Assembly: GCF_026229185.1 (NCBI RefSeq)
Contig: NZ_JAGGJA010000023.1
Coordinates: 1 to 40,556 of the forward strand
Direction of reading: 5' to 3'
DNA from: Fodinibius salsisoli
Lineage (GTDB): Bacteria; Bacteroidota; Rhodothermia; Balneolales; Balneolaceae
Length of the DNA stretch: 40,556 nt
Part shown: piece after piece, positions 26,978 through 36,520 of the stretch
Layout: each line of letters begins with the position of its first letter
Position numbering within the stretch: the stretch's first letter is position 1
Notes under the pieces: model-generated
Seen by the model: the letters and a program-made list of their open reading frames with translations, nothing else
Told to the model about the DNA's origin: nothing
The model's database searches: none
Program-made: the position numbers and the translations under genes

Positions 26978-27735
26978 CACGAGTTAATTTTAAATGTTTC
27001 TGACCGCAAACCAACTCTTTCCGCCTCAAGCAATAAAATATCATGGGGATTAACATTACCCAAATTAACATTACTGCCAATTAAATTAATCAAAAACATT
27101 TGCGAATCACCTGTCGGGGCTTCTAAAATTAAATTTGCAGGATCAATAGTGTGTATAATATCATCAATTAAGTCTGTCCGCAGCTCCCCGTTTGGCCCAA
27201 ATAATCCGGCTGTCCCAGAATTTCTCCCTTCCGTTATTACATATTTAGCCCCCTCTTTCAGCAGTATTTCAATTTCGTTAATCCATTCACTGGGTGGCAT
27301 CGTTTTCTGCTTATCCTTACTTCCAACTTCACAAAGAACATCAATGTCACTTCCAGTAAAAAAAGAGATAAGATCTTTTCTCTCACTTAAACTTAAATCG
27401 ATAGTACCATTAGAAATTTCTACAAAATCTATTTCATATTTTAACAATATATCTTTGAGGTTGGTCAGCCTATTTTGAAAATGAAATTTTTCAAACAATG
27501 TTCCTCCAAAGTAAACTTTAATATCAAATTTATGATACAGTGAAATTTTTTCCTCCAAATTGGGAGATACAGCTGCAATACCAACTCCTAATTTTGCTAT
27601 ATCTACATAATCACTATAATCATTCAAGATCATTTCCAATTCTCTTGTAGATAAACCAACATCCATAATAGATGTTAACCCTTTCTTTCTTGGTTTTTTT
27701 GTTCTATAAGGTACTTCAAGTCGATTAATAAACAT
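26977..27735 (-). CDS. comA: phosphosulfolactate synthase
   Basis: A 252-residue TIM-barrel enzyme of the ComA family that adds sulfite to phosphoenolpyruvate, giving (R)-2-phospho-3-sulfolactate. Family blocks occur in order: KPRKKGLTSIMD (14-25), DIAKLGVGIA (45-54), VYFGGTLFE (74-82), VEISNGTIDLSLSERKDLI (105-123), VLCEVGSK (133-140), VITEGRNSGTAG (166-177), LILEAPTGDSQ (202-212) and NLGNVNPHDILLLEAERVGLR (224-244). The length is typical. Known bacterial and archaeal relatives serve coenzyme M synthesis or spore sulfolactate. Finding it inside a surface-glycan cluster, coupled to a phosphatase and ligase and near an APS reductase, is unexpected. Its stop overlaps the phosphatase start. Confidence 0.92.
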   Translation of the reverse strand: MFINRLEVPYRTKKPRKKGLTSIMDVGLSTRELEMILNDYSDYVDIAKLGVGIAAVSPNLEEKISLYHKFDIKVYFGGTLFEKFHFQNRLTNLKDILLKYEIDFVEISNGTIDLSLSERKDLISFFTGSDIDVLCEVGSKDKQKTMPPSEWINEIEILLKEGAKYVITEGRNSGTAGLFGPNGELRTDLIDDIIHTIDPANLILEAPTGDSQMFLINLIGSNVNLGNVNPHDILLLEAERVGLRSETFKINS

Positions 27736-27873
27736 ATTGATATTTTCGTTCTAAAATAGTTCTTCTTTCTGAACTCATTAAAATGGTGATTTTTTATTCG
27801 TAATAAAATAATATCAAGCCACTAGTACTCTACTGTATACACAATAAATAGAGAAAATAAGTTTTAACTGATA

Positions 27874-28965
27874 TTACAATAAAACTTTTGTTAAACTTTC
27901 TTTAATAGTTGTAATTATCTTTGTTTGATCGGTCTCTTTTAAATCATGGAACAAAGGTAAACATAAAATCCTTTTAGAAATATCAACTGAAATGTCTGTT
28001 TCATTGGACCTTACATAATCAAGCTCACATAAACTCGGATAAAAATATCGTCTTGAATATATGTCTTCTTCTTCTAATCTTTTTTTTACGCTCAATGCTG
28101 TTTGTTCATTTTTGAAAATGACTGGATAATAAGCATAATTATATACTGTTTCTGGCTTTACCTGTTGTGTTTTGACTGTTAAATCATTCAGCAATGATTC
28201 ATAGACATAACTCTGCTTTTTTCTTCGCTCTAATACATTGTCAATGTATTTCAAGTTACAAATACCCATTGCTGCATGAAATTCTGAGTTTTTGCCATTG
28301 ATGCCTATCCCATCGAAATGCCCGGGTCCGGCATGACCAAAATTGCGCATCTGCTGAATTTTTTGGTTAAGCGCAGGATCCTTTGTTATTACTGCCCCCC
28401 CTTCTACCGTATGAAATAGTTTCGTGGCATGAAAACTGGCCGTGCTGATATCTCCGTAGTTATAGACCGACTCTCCTTTATATTTCGTTCCAAAACAATG
28501 CGCCGCATCATAGATAACTTTCAAACTATGTCTATCAGCTATTTGCTGTATCGTATCAATATCACAAGGATTGCCAAAAACGTGAGTAGCTAAAATACCA
28601 GAAGTTTTATTGGTAATGGCCTCTTCTATCAGTGCCGGATTTATATTTAGCGTATCCGGATCAATATCCACAAACACCGGCTCGCCCCCCTCCCAGACAA
28701 TACTGCTGGTGGTAGCGACATAAGAAAAAGGAGTAGTAATAACTTCTCCTTCAAGCTCCAATGCTTTAATGGCAATTTGCAGAGCAATGGTCCCATTGGA
28801 TACCAAATTTAGGTACGGCACATCCAGATAATCTTCCAACTCATTTTCAAGTTGTTGCACCAAAGGCCCATTATTGGTCAGCCAATTACGTTCCCAAACA
28901 TCATCCAGCAAGGCTACATACTCTTCCCTGGGCGGCAAAAACGGTTTTGTTACGGGAATACTCAC
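27874..28965 (-). CDS. dTDP-4-amino-4,6-dideoxyhexose transaminase (VioA/WecE-like)
   Basis: A 363-residue PLP aminotransferase of the DegT/DnrJ family. Motifs: VTKPFLPPREEY (5-16), WLTNNGPL (28-35), TTPFSYVATT (77-86), IYDAAHCFGT (151-160) and SFHATKLFHTVEGG with the PLP lysine K182. The N-terminal FLPP...WLTNNGP pattern is what I recall for VioA, which makes dTDP-Qui4N; WecE (Fuc4N) starts differently. It would use dTDP-4-keto-6-deoxyglucose from rfbB. GTG start (28965) overlapping the preceding stop as GTGA. The product gives a free 4-amino group that must be acylated before transfer by a WecF-like enzyme. Confidence 0.87.
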   Translation of the reverse strand: MSIPVTKPFLPPREEYVALLDDVWERNWLTNNGPLVQQLENELEDYLDVPYLNLVSNGTIALQIAIKALELEGEVITTPFSYVATTSSIVWEGGEPVFVDIDPDTLNINPALIEEAITNKTSGILATHVFGNPCDIDTIQQIADRHSLKVIYDAAHCFGTKYKGESVYNYGDISTASFHATKLFHTVEGGAVITKDPALNQKIQQMRNFGHAGPGHFDGIGINGKNSEFHAAMGICNLKYIDNVLERRKKQSYVYESLLNDLTVKTQQVKPETVYNYAYYPVIFKNEQTALSVKKRLEEEDIYSRRYFYPSLCELDYVRSNETDISVDISKRILCLPLFHDLKETDQTKIITTIKESLTKVLL

Positions 28966-29681
28966 TGTTTCACCTCTTTAGTCTTATTTTTCCATGGAAA
29001 ATCCTGCCACTCACTTTTCACATCTAAGAAATCACAGAGTTTTTGGTAGGAACCATCATTCGCGACATTTAGTACTAATAAATCATCCGGCCGATGACGA
29101 AAATAGTCTCTCACATTTTTGTTGTGTCGTTTATAGCTTTCGATTAGTATATCTTTATTATATAAATCATCTATTGGGGTATTGAAATGTATTCGATTTT
29201 TCTCCCATCTATAACCCTTATAAAACTTTGTATCATTTATAAGGTCTTCTTTATTAGGAATTCGTCCATCCTTTCCCCATAGTTTAGCATGAAATTTAAT
29301 TAGCGAATTGTACCACTGTTCTGGATTATCACGAACTGTTAATATAAACTTACTGTTTGGAAATTCATGATCTAACACAATAAATGTAAATGGCTTGCTA
29401 AATGGATTATCCTGAAAAAATTGTCCATATTTACAATATTTTATCAAACTTTCAAAATCCCTTTGCCCCCAATCTCTGGTATATTGGATATCAGTTATTT
29501 GGTCACCCACGACAAATCCTAACCTCTCCATCGCTGCTTCCAAAGAAGTAGTTCCTGTTTTATTATTTCCTATACCAAATACTTTCTGCCTACCAATAGA
29601 CTGGAAACGGGATATACTTTTTTTAACCCTTCCTTTTACTCTTTTCAACAATTTATCCTTAATTATTTCAATCATATTCAC
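28962..29681 (-). CDS. sulfotransferase-family protein
   Basis: A 239-residue P-loop protein of the sulfotransferase family. GIGNNKTGTTSLEAAMERLGF (36-56) is the phosphosulfate loop and the following helix. FILTVRDNPEQWYNSL (112-127) corresponds to the 3'-phosphate site. The N-terminal 30 residues are basic. GTG at 29681 overlaps the flippase stop; ATG at 29675 is equally possible. Its stop overlaps the VioA-like start. This subgroup of short sulfotransferases is functionally vague. Role in glycan sulfation is inferred from the neighbours. Confidence 0.78.
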   Translation of the reverse strand: MNMIEIIKDKLLKRVKGRVKKSISRFQSIGRQKVFGIGNNKTGTTSLEAAMERLGFVVGDQITDIQYTRDWGQRDFESLIKYCKYGQFFQDNPFSKPFTFIVLDHEFPNSKFILTVRDNPEQWYNSLIKFHAKLWGKDGRIPNKEDLINDTKFYKGYRWEKNRIHFNTPIDDLYNKDILIESYKRHNKNVRDYFRHRPDDLLVLNVANDGSYQKLCDFLDVKSEWQDFPWKNKTKEVKQ

Positions 29682-31120
29682 TTAGAAATAAACTCTTTTA
29701 CCGTATTGATCGAATACTGCATAATTTCCCTTTCAAATTGGTATAACAAACTGAGATAAACAATGACCCCGGTTACGGTACCAACAATAAGTGTTAGTAG
29801 ATCTCCAAGGGCTAAGTAAGAGGTAATTCCCCACATGGCCCCTCCCATTAAAGCTGAGAGAAACAAAAAACACCATATATCCTGTATCTGTTCAAACACT
29901 CCATATGCAATAAACTTACCACTGTAATAACTATTTATAAAATAAGACAAAAGCGATTGGAATACTCTGAATATCACCAGCGCTATAACCGAGTACTGCA
30001 CAAAAATAAGAATACCCAAAACAGCAATTCCTTTTTTAACTAACCCCACATACAAAAATAGATCACTTCGGCCTTTTACCTTAAGAATATTCAAATTATA
30101 TGCGCTAGCCGGATAAAACAACCCGCTAATACAAAGCCACTGAAAATAGGGTACCGCCGGCAACCACTTTTCGGTTAGCACAAAGCGAAAAAGAGGCTCC
30201 GCTAAAACAATAGCTCCTACCATTATCGGTGCAATAACCAAGAAGAGTTGTCTGACGATTTTTTTATAAGCCCGTTTTAATCGCATATCGTCAGTCTGAA
30301 TTTCAGACAGTATGGGAAAAGTAACTCGTCTCAGTGCATTTGATATATTTTGCACCGGCAATTGTTTAATTTTATTAGCTTGGGTATAAAAGCCTACCTG
30401 AGCTGTTGAAAAATAACGACCAATCATTACTTCATAAAAATTCGTATATATCCTACTCAAAACTCCTTCAATCATTATTTTACTACCAAAATCAAAAAGC
30501 TCTTTCACCCGCTGCCAATCAAAAACCAAGATCGGTCGCCATTTCGACTGTATCCATATCTGAATAGAGTATGCTGTAGAATCTGTTAATTGTTGAATAA
30601 TCAGGCTCCAAACGCCAAGCCCCCCATAAGCGGCTCCTATGCCGGCGGCTCCGCCCAGCAGCGTGGAAGGCAGCTTGGCCATCATCAGTTTTTTAAATTG
30701 TACCTCTTTAGTCAGCCGTGCAATTTGGACCATCGAAAAGGCGGCAATAATAAACTTTAGACCCAAGACCCGGATGAGATTAATCAGAATGGATTCACCA
30801 TAAAAAGAAGCAATCAGTGGAGCCGTGACAAAAAGCAAACCATAAATAACTATACTTACAATCAGGTTAATATAAAATACTGAAGAGTAGTCAATTTCAT
30901 CGGTCTCTTTTTTCTGTATCAGAGCCTGTCCAAATCCGCTGTCCGTCAGGCTTTGGCTGACGGCAATAAATACCGCCAGCATGCCCATCAATCCGAACGC
31001 TTCCGGCGCAATCTTGCGGGCTAATACGATAAAGACAACCATCTGTAGCAACTGAACGCCAAAGCGTTCTCCAAAGGCCCAAATAAAACCGGATAACGTT
31101 TTATCCGTGAGTGAGGCCAT
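29678..31120 (-). CDS. Wzx-type lipopolysaccharide/polysaccharide flippase
   Basis: A 480-residue MOP-superfamily exporter (WzxC/polysaccharide_synt type) with about 12-14 membrane segments. It opens with TLSGFIWAFGERFGVQLLQMVVFIVLARKIAPEAFGL, typical of the family. It carries the lipid-linked repeat unit across the inner membrane before polymerisation by the EpsG-like protein. By eye its 5' part (30600-31120) is visibly more GC-rich than its 3' part and the genes that follow, as if a recombination boundary lay inside the gene. Confidence 0.9.
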   Translation of the reverse strand: MASLTDKTLSGFIWAFGERFGVQLLQMVVFIVLARKIAPEAFGLMGMLAVFIAVSQSLTDSGFGQALIQKKETDEIDYSSVFYINLIVSIVIYGLLFVTAPLIASFYGESILINLIRVLGLKFIIAAFSMVQIARLTKEVQFKKLMMAKLPSTLLGGAAGIGAAYGGLGVWSLIIQQLTDSTAYSIQIWIQSKWRPILVFDWQRVKELFDFGSKIMIEGVLSRIYTNFYEVMIGRYFSTAQVGFYTQANKIKQLPVQNISNALRRVTFPILSEIQTDDMRLKRAYKKIVRQLFLVIAPIMVGAIVLAEPLFRFVLTEKWLPAVPYFQWLCISGLFYPASAYNLNILKVKGRSDLFLYVGLVKKGIAVLGILIFVQYSVIALVIFRVFQSLLSYFINSYYSGKFIAYGVFEQIQDIWCFLFLSALMGGAMWGITSYLALGDLLTLIVGTVTGVIVYLSLLYQFEREIMQYSINTVKEFISK

Positions 31121-31197
31121 TATATCAACTCCCTACTCAAAGAGCAGTTATTACAGTATGTGAAAGAACAAATTATTTTAAAATTTCTCATCACTCT

Positions 31198-31734
31198 TCA
31201 ATAGCATTGATATGCTTTAAAAGTACCCAATTGTTTATCCTTATTTGATACTATTGGATTTTCAATAGGCCATTTGATATCTAAGTTTGAGTCATTCCAG
31301 ACTATTCCTCCTTCATCATTGGAATGATAAAACTCCGTGCATTTATAATTAAAGTCTGCCACCTTGCTTAGCACACAAAAACCATGAGCAAAACCGGGTG
31401 GAATATACATTTGCAGGTGGTTTTGATCACTCAATTCGTTCCCATACCATTTACCAAATGTCTCGGACTCAGGACGAATATCCACAGCTACATCAAAAAC
31501 CTTTCCCTGCCGAACACTTACCAGCTTACCTTGTGGATACTTTTTCTGAAAATGAAGCCCACGCAATACCCCCTTCGTAGATCGAGACCAATTGTCTTGC
31601 ACAAATTCTTCCTCAATACCTATATTTTTATAACGTTGTTGCTGCCACGTTTCCAGGAAAAAGCCGCGATCATCTTCATATACATCAGGCTGAATTACTA
31701 ATAATCCCGGCAGTGGTTCTTTGATAACTTTCAT
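31198..31734 (-). CDS. rfbC: dTDP-4-dehydrorhamnose 3,5-epimerase
   Basis: A 178-residue cupin-fold epimerase. The catalytic base is H61 in VLRGLHFQ (56-63), followed by PQGKLVSVRQGKVFDVAVDIR and IPPGFAHGFCVLS (111-123), the standard RmlC blocks. The length is normal. It acts on dTDP-4-keto-6-deoxyglucose from rfbB. The rhamnose pathway needs rfbD next, which is not in the window, so either it lies elsewhere, the SDR at 23664 replaces it, or another 6-deoxyhexose is made. The order is rfbB, rfbA, rfbC, all on the minus strand. Confidence 0.93.
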   Translation of the reverse strand: MKVIKEPLPGLLVIQPDVYEDDRGFFLETWQQQRYKNIGIEEEFVQDNWSRSTKGVLRGLHFQKKYPQGKLVSVRQGKVFDVAVDIRPESETFGKWYGNELSDQNHLQMYIPPGFAHGFCVLSKVADFNYKCTEFYHSNDEGGIVWNDSNLDIKWPIENPIVSNKDKQLGTFKAYQCY

Positions 31735-31778
31735 GTTTTTTGTCTAAGGTCTTTAAGTCTAAGGTCACAGATCCAAAA

Positions 31779-32681
<903 letters not shown>

Positions 32682-32744
32682 GGTTTGGTTATTCGTTAAT
32701 TGTTATTGGTTATCGGCAAACAATAGTACGACCCTTTATTTTGA

Positions 32745-33815
32745 TCATTCAGCTGTTCCAAGTCGTTCGAGACTATAATTATTCTCCGTTACTGCTTCGC
32801 ACCAATCGATATTATCCAGATACCACTGTACGGTTTTCTTAATACCACTTTCAAACGTTTCTTCAGGTTTCCAGCCAAGTTCTTCTTCTATCTTGGATGC
32901 ATCAATAGCATATCGGAAATCGTGTCCGGGGCGGTCAGTAACAAAGGTAATTTGGTCTTCGTAGTGTCCGGTAGCTTTGGGTCGTAGTTCATCCAGTATC
33001 GAACAGATCTCTTTTACCACTTCAATATTCTGTTTTTCGTTATGACCGCCGATATTATAGGTTTCACCAATTTCACCTTCTTGGGCGACCTTAAATAACG
33101 CACGGGCATGATCATCTACATACAGCCAGTCGCGTACATTGGTTCCATCACCATATACGGGGATATCTTCTCCCTGCAGGGCTTTCAAGATAACGACTGG
33201 GATGAGTTTTTCAGGAAATTGGTAGGGGCCATAGTTATTGGAACAATTCGTAATGAGTACAGGAAAGTCATAAGTATGAAACCAGGCCCGGGCTAAGTGA
33301 TCGGAAGATGCTTTACTGGCCGAATAAGGAGACCTGGGATCATAGGAGGTCGTTTCTTTAAAGAATCCCTCGTTACCAAGCTCTCCATAAACTTCATCGG
33401 TAGAGACATGCAGGAAGCGAAATATTTCTTTTCTTTCGCCCTCCAAAGACTCATAGTAATCTTTGGCGAGCTCCAGCAAGTTATGCGTTCCAACAATATT
33501 TGTTCTGATAAACTCTGCTGAACCGTCAATAGAGCGATCAACATGCGATTCTGCAGCCAAATGTATTACTGTATCGGGTTGATATTCATCAAATAAGCGT
33601 TGTATTTCCTCTTTATCACAGATATCGCCCTGCACAAAATGATAGCGATCAGAATCTGTAATCGGTTCCAGACTTTCCAGGTGTCCGGCATAGGTAAGTT
33701 TATCAACATTTATTACAGTATGGTCTGTTTCCCGAATTAGATATCGAACCAGTGCAGAACCGATAAATCCCGCCCCTCCGGTGACAAAAACTGTTTCAGA
33801 TTTGTTGCTACGCAA
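32745..33815 (-). CDS. rfbB: dTDP-glucose 4,6-dehydratase
   Basis: A 356-residue extended SDR producing dTDP-4-keto-6-deoxyglucose. TGGAGFIGS (12-20), [12 protein letters not shown] (85-96), STDEVYG (138-144) and the catalytic Y164/K168 in YSASK are all seen. No ATG lies between the upstream in-frame stop and the Rossmann motif, so the TTG at 33815 is the probable start. It is the first gene of the polysaccharide operon; two overlapping palindromes lie 37-54 bases upstream of the start. Confidence 0.94.
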   Translation of the reverse strand: MRSNKSETVFVTGGAGFIGSALVRYLIRETDHTVINVDKLTYAGHLESLEPITDSDRYHFVQGDICDKEEIQRLFDEYQPDTVIHLAAESHVDRSIDGSAEFIRTNIVGTHNLLELAKDYYESLEGERKEIFRFLHVSTDEVYGELGNEGFFKETTSYDPRSPYSASKASSDHLARAWFHTYDFPVLITNCSNNYGPYQFPEKLIPVVILKALQGEDIPVYGDGTNVRDWLYVDDHARALFKVAQEGEIGETYNIGGHNEKQNIEVVKEICSILDELRPKATGHYEDQITFVTDRPGHDFRYAIDASKIEEELGWKPEETFESGIKKTVQWYLDNIDWCEAVTENNYSLERLGTAE

Positions 33816-34291
33816 AATATTATGTGCTTATATTAATAACTTTTCTTTTGACTGTAGACTACAGTAGTCCTAACCCTACATCCGGGAGAACATTCACCCA
33901 CCCAATAGGCGCCCATTTTTAAAGGCCGGCATACCGCTACGCATAAATAACTTTGGATATGCTTATCTCGCATATTGTAACTTATCAAGCCGCTAATAAT
34001 ACGGATTATTTTTCAAGACCAAAAGGGTAAGAATGGTGTATAGTCAGTGTATGAAAAATTGTTCCTGATGGTTAGAGGGGAATTCGAGCATTTCTTTATC
34101 CTCCGGCCTACCTATAAAGAATTTCATGCTGAGGCCTCCGATACCTCTGAGGATTCCATGAGCCAGGCAAGAGATATGGATAAAAACAACCTGCACGCAG
34201 CTTTGAGGGAGTGGTACTCCCTCGAAGCCTTGGGTCTGACATGCCCGCGGACCGGCATCCGCTAACTGATATCCAGCGTCTGGCTTCTAAC
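33816..34291. other. non-coding gap between rfbB and Argonaute gene
   Basis: No gene is supported. It holds the candidate operator region of the polysaccharide operon and a half twin-hairpin element at 34204-34240 (GGGAGT-ggt-ACTCCC). Confidence 0.6.
33852..33869. promoter_or_regulatory. overlapping palindromes upstream of rfbB (candidate operator)
   Basis: CTGTAG-A-CTACAG (33852-33864) and GACTAC-A-GTAGTC (33857-33869) share bases, so the site can pair in two ways. It sits just upstream of the first gene of the long operon. It could be an operator or an alternating RNA hairpin; there is no regulator next to it. Confidence 0.35.
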
Positions 34292-36388
34292 TCACAAAAA
34301 CCAGAGACTCCGGCGGGCATACGGCGGCAGCGTATCAACCTTAAAATAGGGCAACATCTGTGCCACCATCTCTGGGTATTTTATCGTCACCGGCAGGCTC
34401 TGCTGGTCGGCCGACTTCCAGTAGATACGGCTGAACTGATAGATCTGTCGCACCACGCGCTCCACCTCTTCCTCTTTGTGCATGAACCCACGGATATCTG
34501 ACTTTATATATACCTTTACCGGAAACGGATAATCCCGCGGCTTGCCGTTCCGTCCCGGGTACCGCGTATTATTACATAACAACAGCCGGTGATGGTCCAG
34601 GCGGAGATAAGTACCGCTGTATGGCATCTTCTCTTGCCAGCCCGCATCAAATACCACCGTATCAAACGAAGGCGTCTTGTTGATCGTCACGATCACAATA
34701 TCCACATCATCCAGCCCCAGGTTATCCAGGGTCCGCTCAATAGGACGCCGTTCCCGCCTGCTCATCTGTTTATAATAATGGATGACCAGCCGCTCAGGCT
34801 TGCCGTGTTTGTCCACATAACGGTGTACGGCATCGCGGATCGATCCGGCCAGCATATTCGTCTGTTCTTTTTCAAAGCATTGCACGCCTTTAAACCGTCC
34901 GCTGTTGTCAAAGCAAAAGGCACTGCCTACATACTGGCGATCCTTGTCACGGGGACGAAAAGCCCCCACACCTACAATAAGCTCGTCCCGTTCGGGCACG
35001 TCCAGCTTCCAGGGTACCCCGCCCAGCTTGGCCAATACTGCGGGAGCGATATTGCGCATATGAAATTTAAAATACTTATCCCTGATGTTATGGCTATGGA
35101 TATTTTGCATACCGATCCCCCGCTTCAGCAACTCTTCCTTAAGCCGGTAATAGGGGCGCTGGTCGCGTGGCCCCTGCTTTTCTTCGGGAATGGGATTCAC
35201 GTAGATAGCCAGCAGCTGCCGATCGTCGGGAAAGGTGCCATTGGTCAGCCGCTGCATAATGTCCGGCAAAGGGTTATGGATATCCCGAAACAACACATCT
35301 TCCCCATAATATTTTATGGGCGTATTGATATAGCGGCTCAAACTTTTAAAATCCTCGGTTCCTTCTATCAGCGCTTTTTTGAGCGCCCGGCCGTCACCGC
35401 CCTCCCGGGCATCCTCTTCGGCCATAATAAAAAAGATACCACAGGGCTGGTCCGGGGCCCGATAGCCGCCGTGTTTCCAGATGCCTGTCTTTGGTTCTAT
35501 GGCTTTGCGGTCGCCCCGAAATACCAGTTTCCGGGAAGCAGCCTCAAGCCGATGGATGCGATGTTGCTGTGGCCGGTACCACCCCTCTTCAGTAAGGTCA
35601 AAAAGCTGGTTAAAATCCTCATGTGCGGTTAGTCGTTTGCGGATCCGTTCCAACTGTCCGTAATAATCTTTCATCTTGTTCGACACATAGCGGTGCGGCA
35701 TAGAGATGCCCAGATGAGCAGCAATCTGCCGATTTAACACGGGATATACTTCCTCGTGGTCCAGATCGGTATCCTCAGAAAGATCCTCATACCGGCCGTT
35801 TTGTCCCTTATACACCACCCAGTTGATATCCGACGGATCTCCATGATAATCGAGCATACTATCCTTACCGACATACCGATGGCCCCGCACGTTGATCAAC
35901 AGTTCTCCGAGTGCGGGTTGTCCATCATCACGGCCGGTGTATTTGCCGATGCTCACCCGCAGCTCAAACTGTCGATAGGCTTTCCACCCCTGATGGTCGT
36001 ATTTTTCATCCCGCAACCACAGCACATTGTTATGGATAAAATTGCGTTCCCGTATATCCGCCAGTTCTCCGAGTATTTTAAAAAGACGGTAGCCCAGGTA
36101 TCCACCGGCAAAGCGAGGCACCTTTTCCAGATCGATCGTCAGCTCCAGACTTGCCTTGCCTGTGGTTAAAAAGTCCGTATATATAAAGGGATCTTCTGTC
36201 CGGGGTGTTACTTCTTCCGGCCATTCGCTTTTATGAAGCGGGGCCATCGGACGGTCTGGGTTATCCCCATAATAGAAATCGAAGGTAACCTCCGTGTCCG
36301 GTGGATGAAAAGTGAGGATATTCATCCGAAGCTGCTGCCCCGTCTGCTGTTTCTTTCGTAACGCTGATCGTGGTTGTTGTACTTCCAA
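34292..36388 (-). CDS. ago: long prokaryotic Argonaute, nuclease site lost
   Basis: A 698-residue protein with the long-pAgo layout: N domain (about 22-110), linker and PAZ-like region (200-370), MID (about 375-465) and PIWI (468-698). MID shows Y413...K417, GIGMQ (Q428) and AKLGG (K454), matching the Y-K-Q-K pocket for a guide 5' phosphate. The catalytic DEDX tetrad is not kept. Where the first Asp should be there is IVGVGAF (G475), and the next is replaced in LVIHYYKQ (about Y539). The last position reads KYPEMVA (P672/E673). The C-terminus ends in the usual hydrophobic RSLWFL. It should bind guide and target without cutting, as known for 'long-B' pAgos, which work with an effector protein. 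TTG at 36388 has an AGGGAGG site just upstream; ATG at 36325 is the alternative start. Confidence 0.85.
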   Translation of the reverse strand: MEVQQPRSALRKKQQTGQQLRMNILTFHPPDTEVTFDFYYGDNPDRPMAPLHKSEWPEEVTPRTEDPFIYTDFLTTGKASLELTIDLEKVPRFAGGYLGYRLFKILGELADIRERNFIHNNVLWLRDEKYDHQGWKAYRQFELRVSIGKYTGRDDGQPALGELLINVRGHRYVGKDSMLDYHGDPSDINWVVYKGQNGRYEDLSEDTDLDHEEVYPVLNRQIAAHLGISMPHRYVSNKMKDYYGQLERIRKRLTAHEDFNQLFDLTEEGWYRPQQHRIHRLEAASRKLVFRGDRKAIEPKTGIWKHGGYRAPDQPCGIFFIMAEEDAREGGDGRALKKALIEGTEDFKSLSRYINTPIKYYGEDVLFRDIHNPLPDIMQRLTNGTFPDDRQLLAIYVNPIPEEKQGPRDQRPYYRLKEELLKRGIGMQNIHSHNIRDKYFKFHMRNIAPAVLAKLGGVPWKLDVPERDELIVGVGAFRPRDKDRQYVGSAFCFDNSGRFKGVQCFEKEQTNMLAGSIRDAVHRYVDKHGKPERLVIHYYKQMSRRERRPIERTLDNLGLDDVDIVIVTINKTPSFDTVVFDAGWQEKMPYSGTYLRLDHHRLLLCNNTRYPGRNGKPRDYPFPVKVYIKSDIRGFMHKEEEVERVVRQIYQFSRIYWKSADQQSLPVTIKYPEMVAQMLPYFKVDTLPPYARRSLWFL

Positions 36389-36428
36389 AAAAGCCTCCCT
36401 GTCTTCTTGATGTTAAATACACTTGACT

Positions 36429-36520
36429 CCAGGAGAGTTACACTCCCGATCGTTTTCGGCTCATGCTATGCTATATCTTCAATAGTGTCAGATCCACGGG
36501 AGTTTAACTCCCTCAGAGCC
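36429..36520 (-). repeat. twin-hairpin dispersed element, copy 2
   Basis: On the minus strand it shows GGGAGTT-..-ACTCCC, a linker with ATAGCATGAGCCGAAAACGATC, then GGGAGT-..-ACTCTCC. Its linker is longer than in the other copies. Confidence 0.7.

Noticed and set aside
34589-35632. Long plus-strand open frame (347 codons) opposite the Argonaute gene
   Set aside because: It has no domain or motif and low-complexity composition; the minus-strand frame has clear MID/PIWI blocks over the same bases. It is an antisense shadow.
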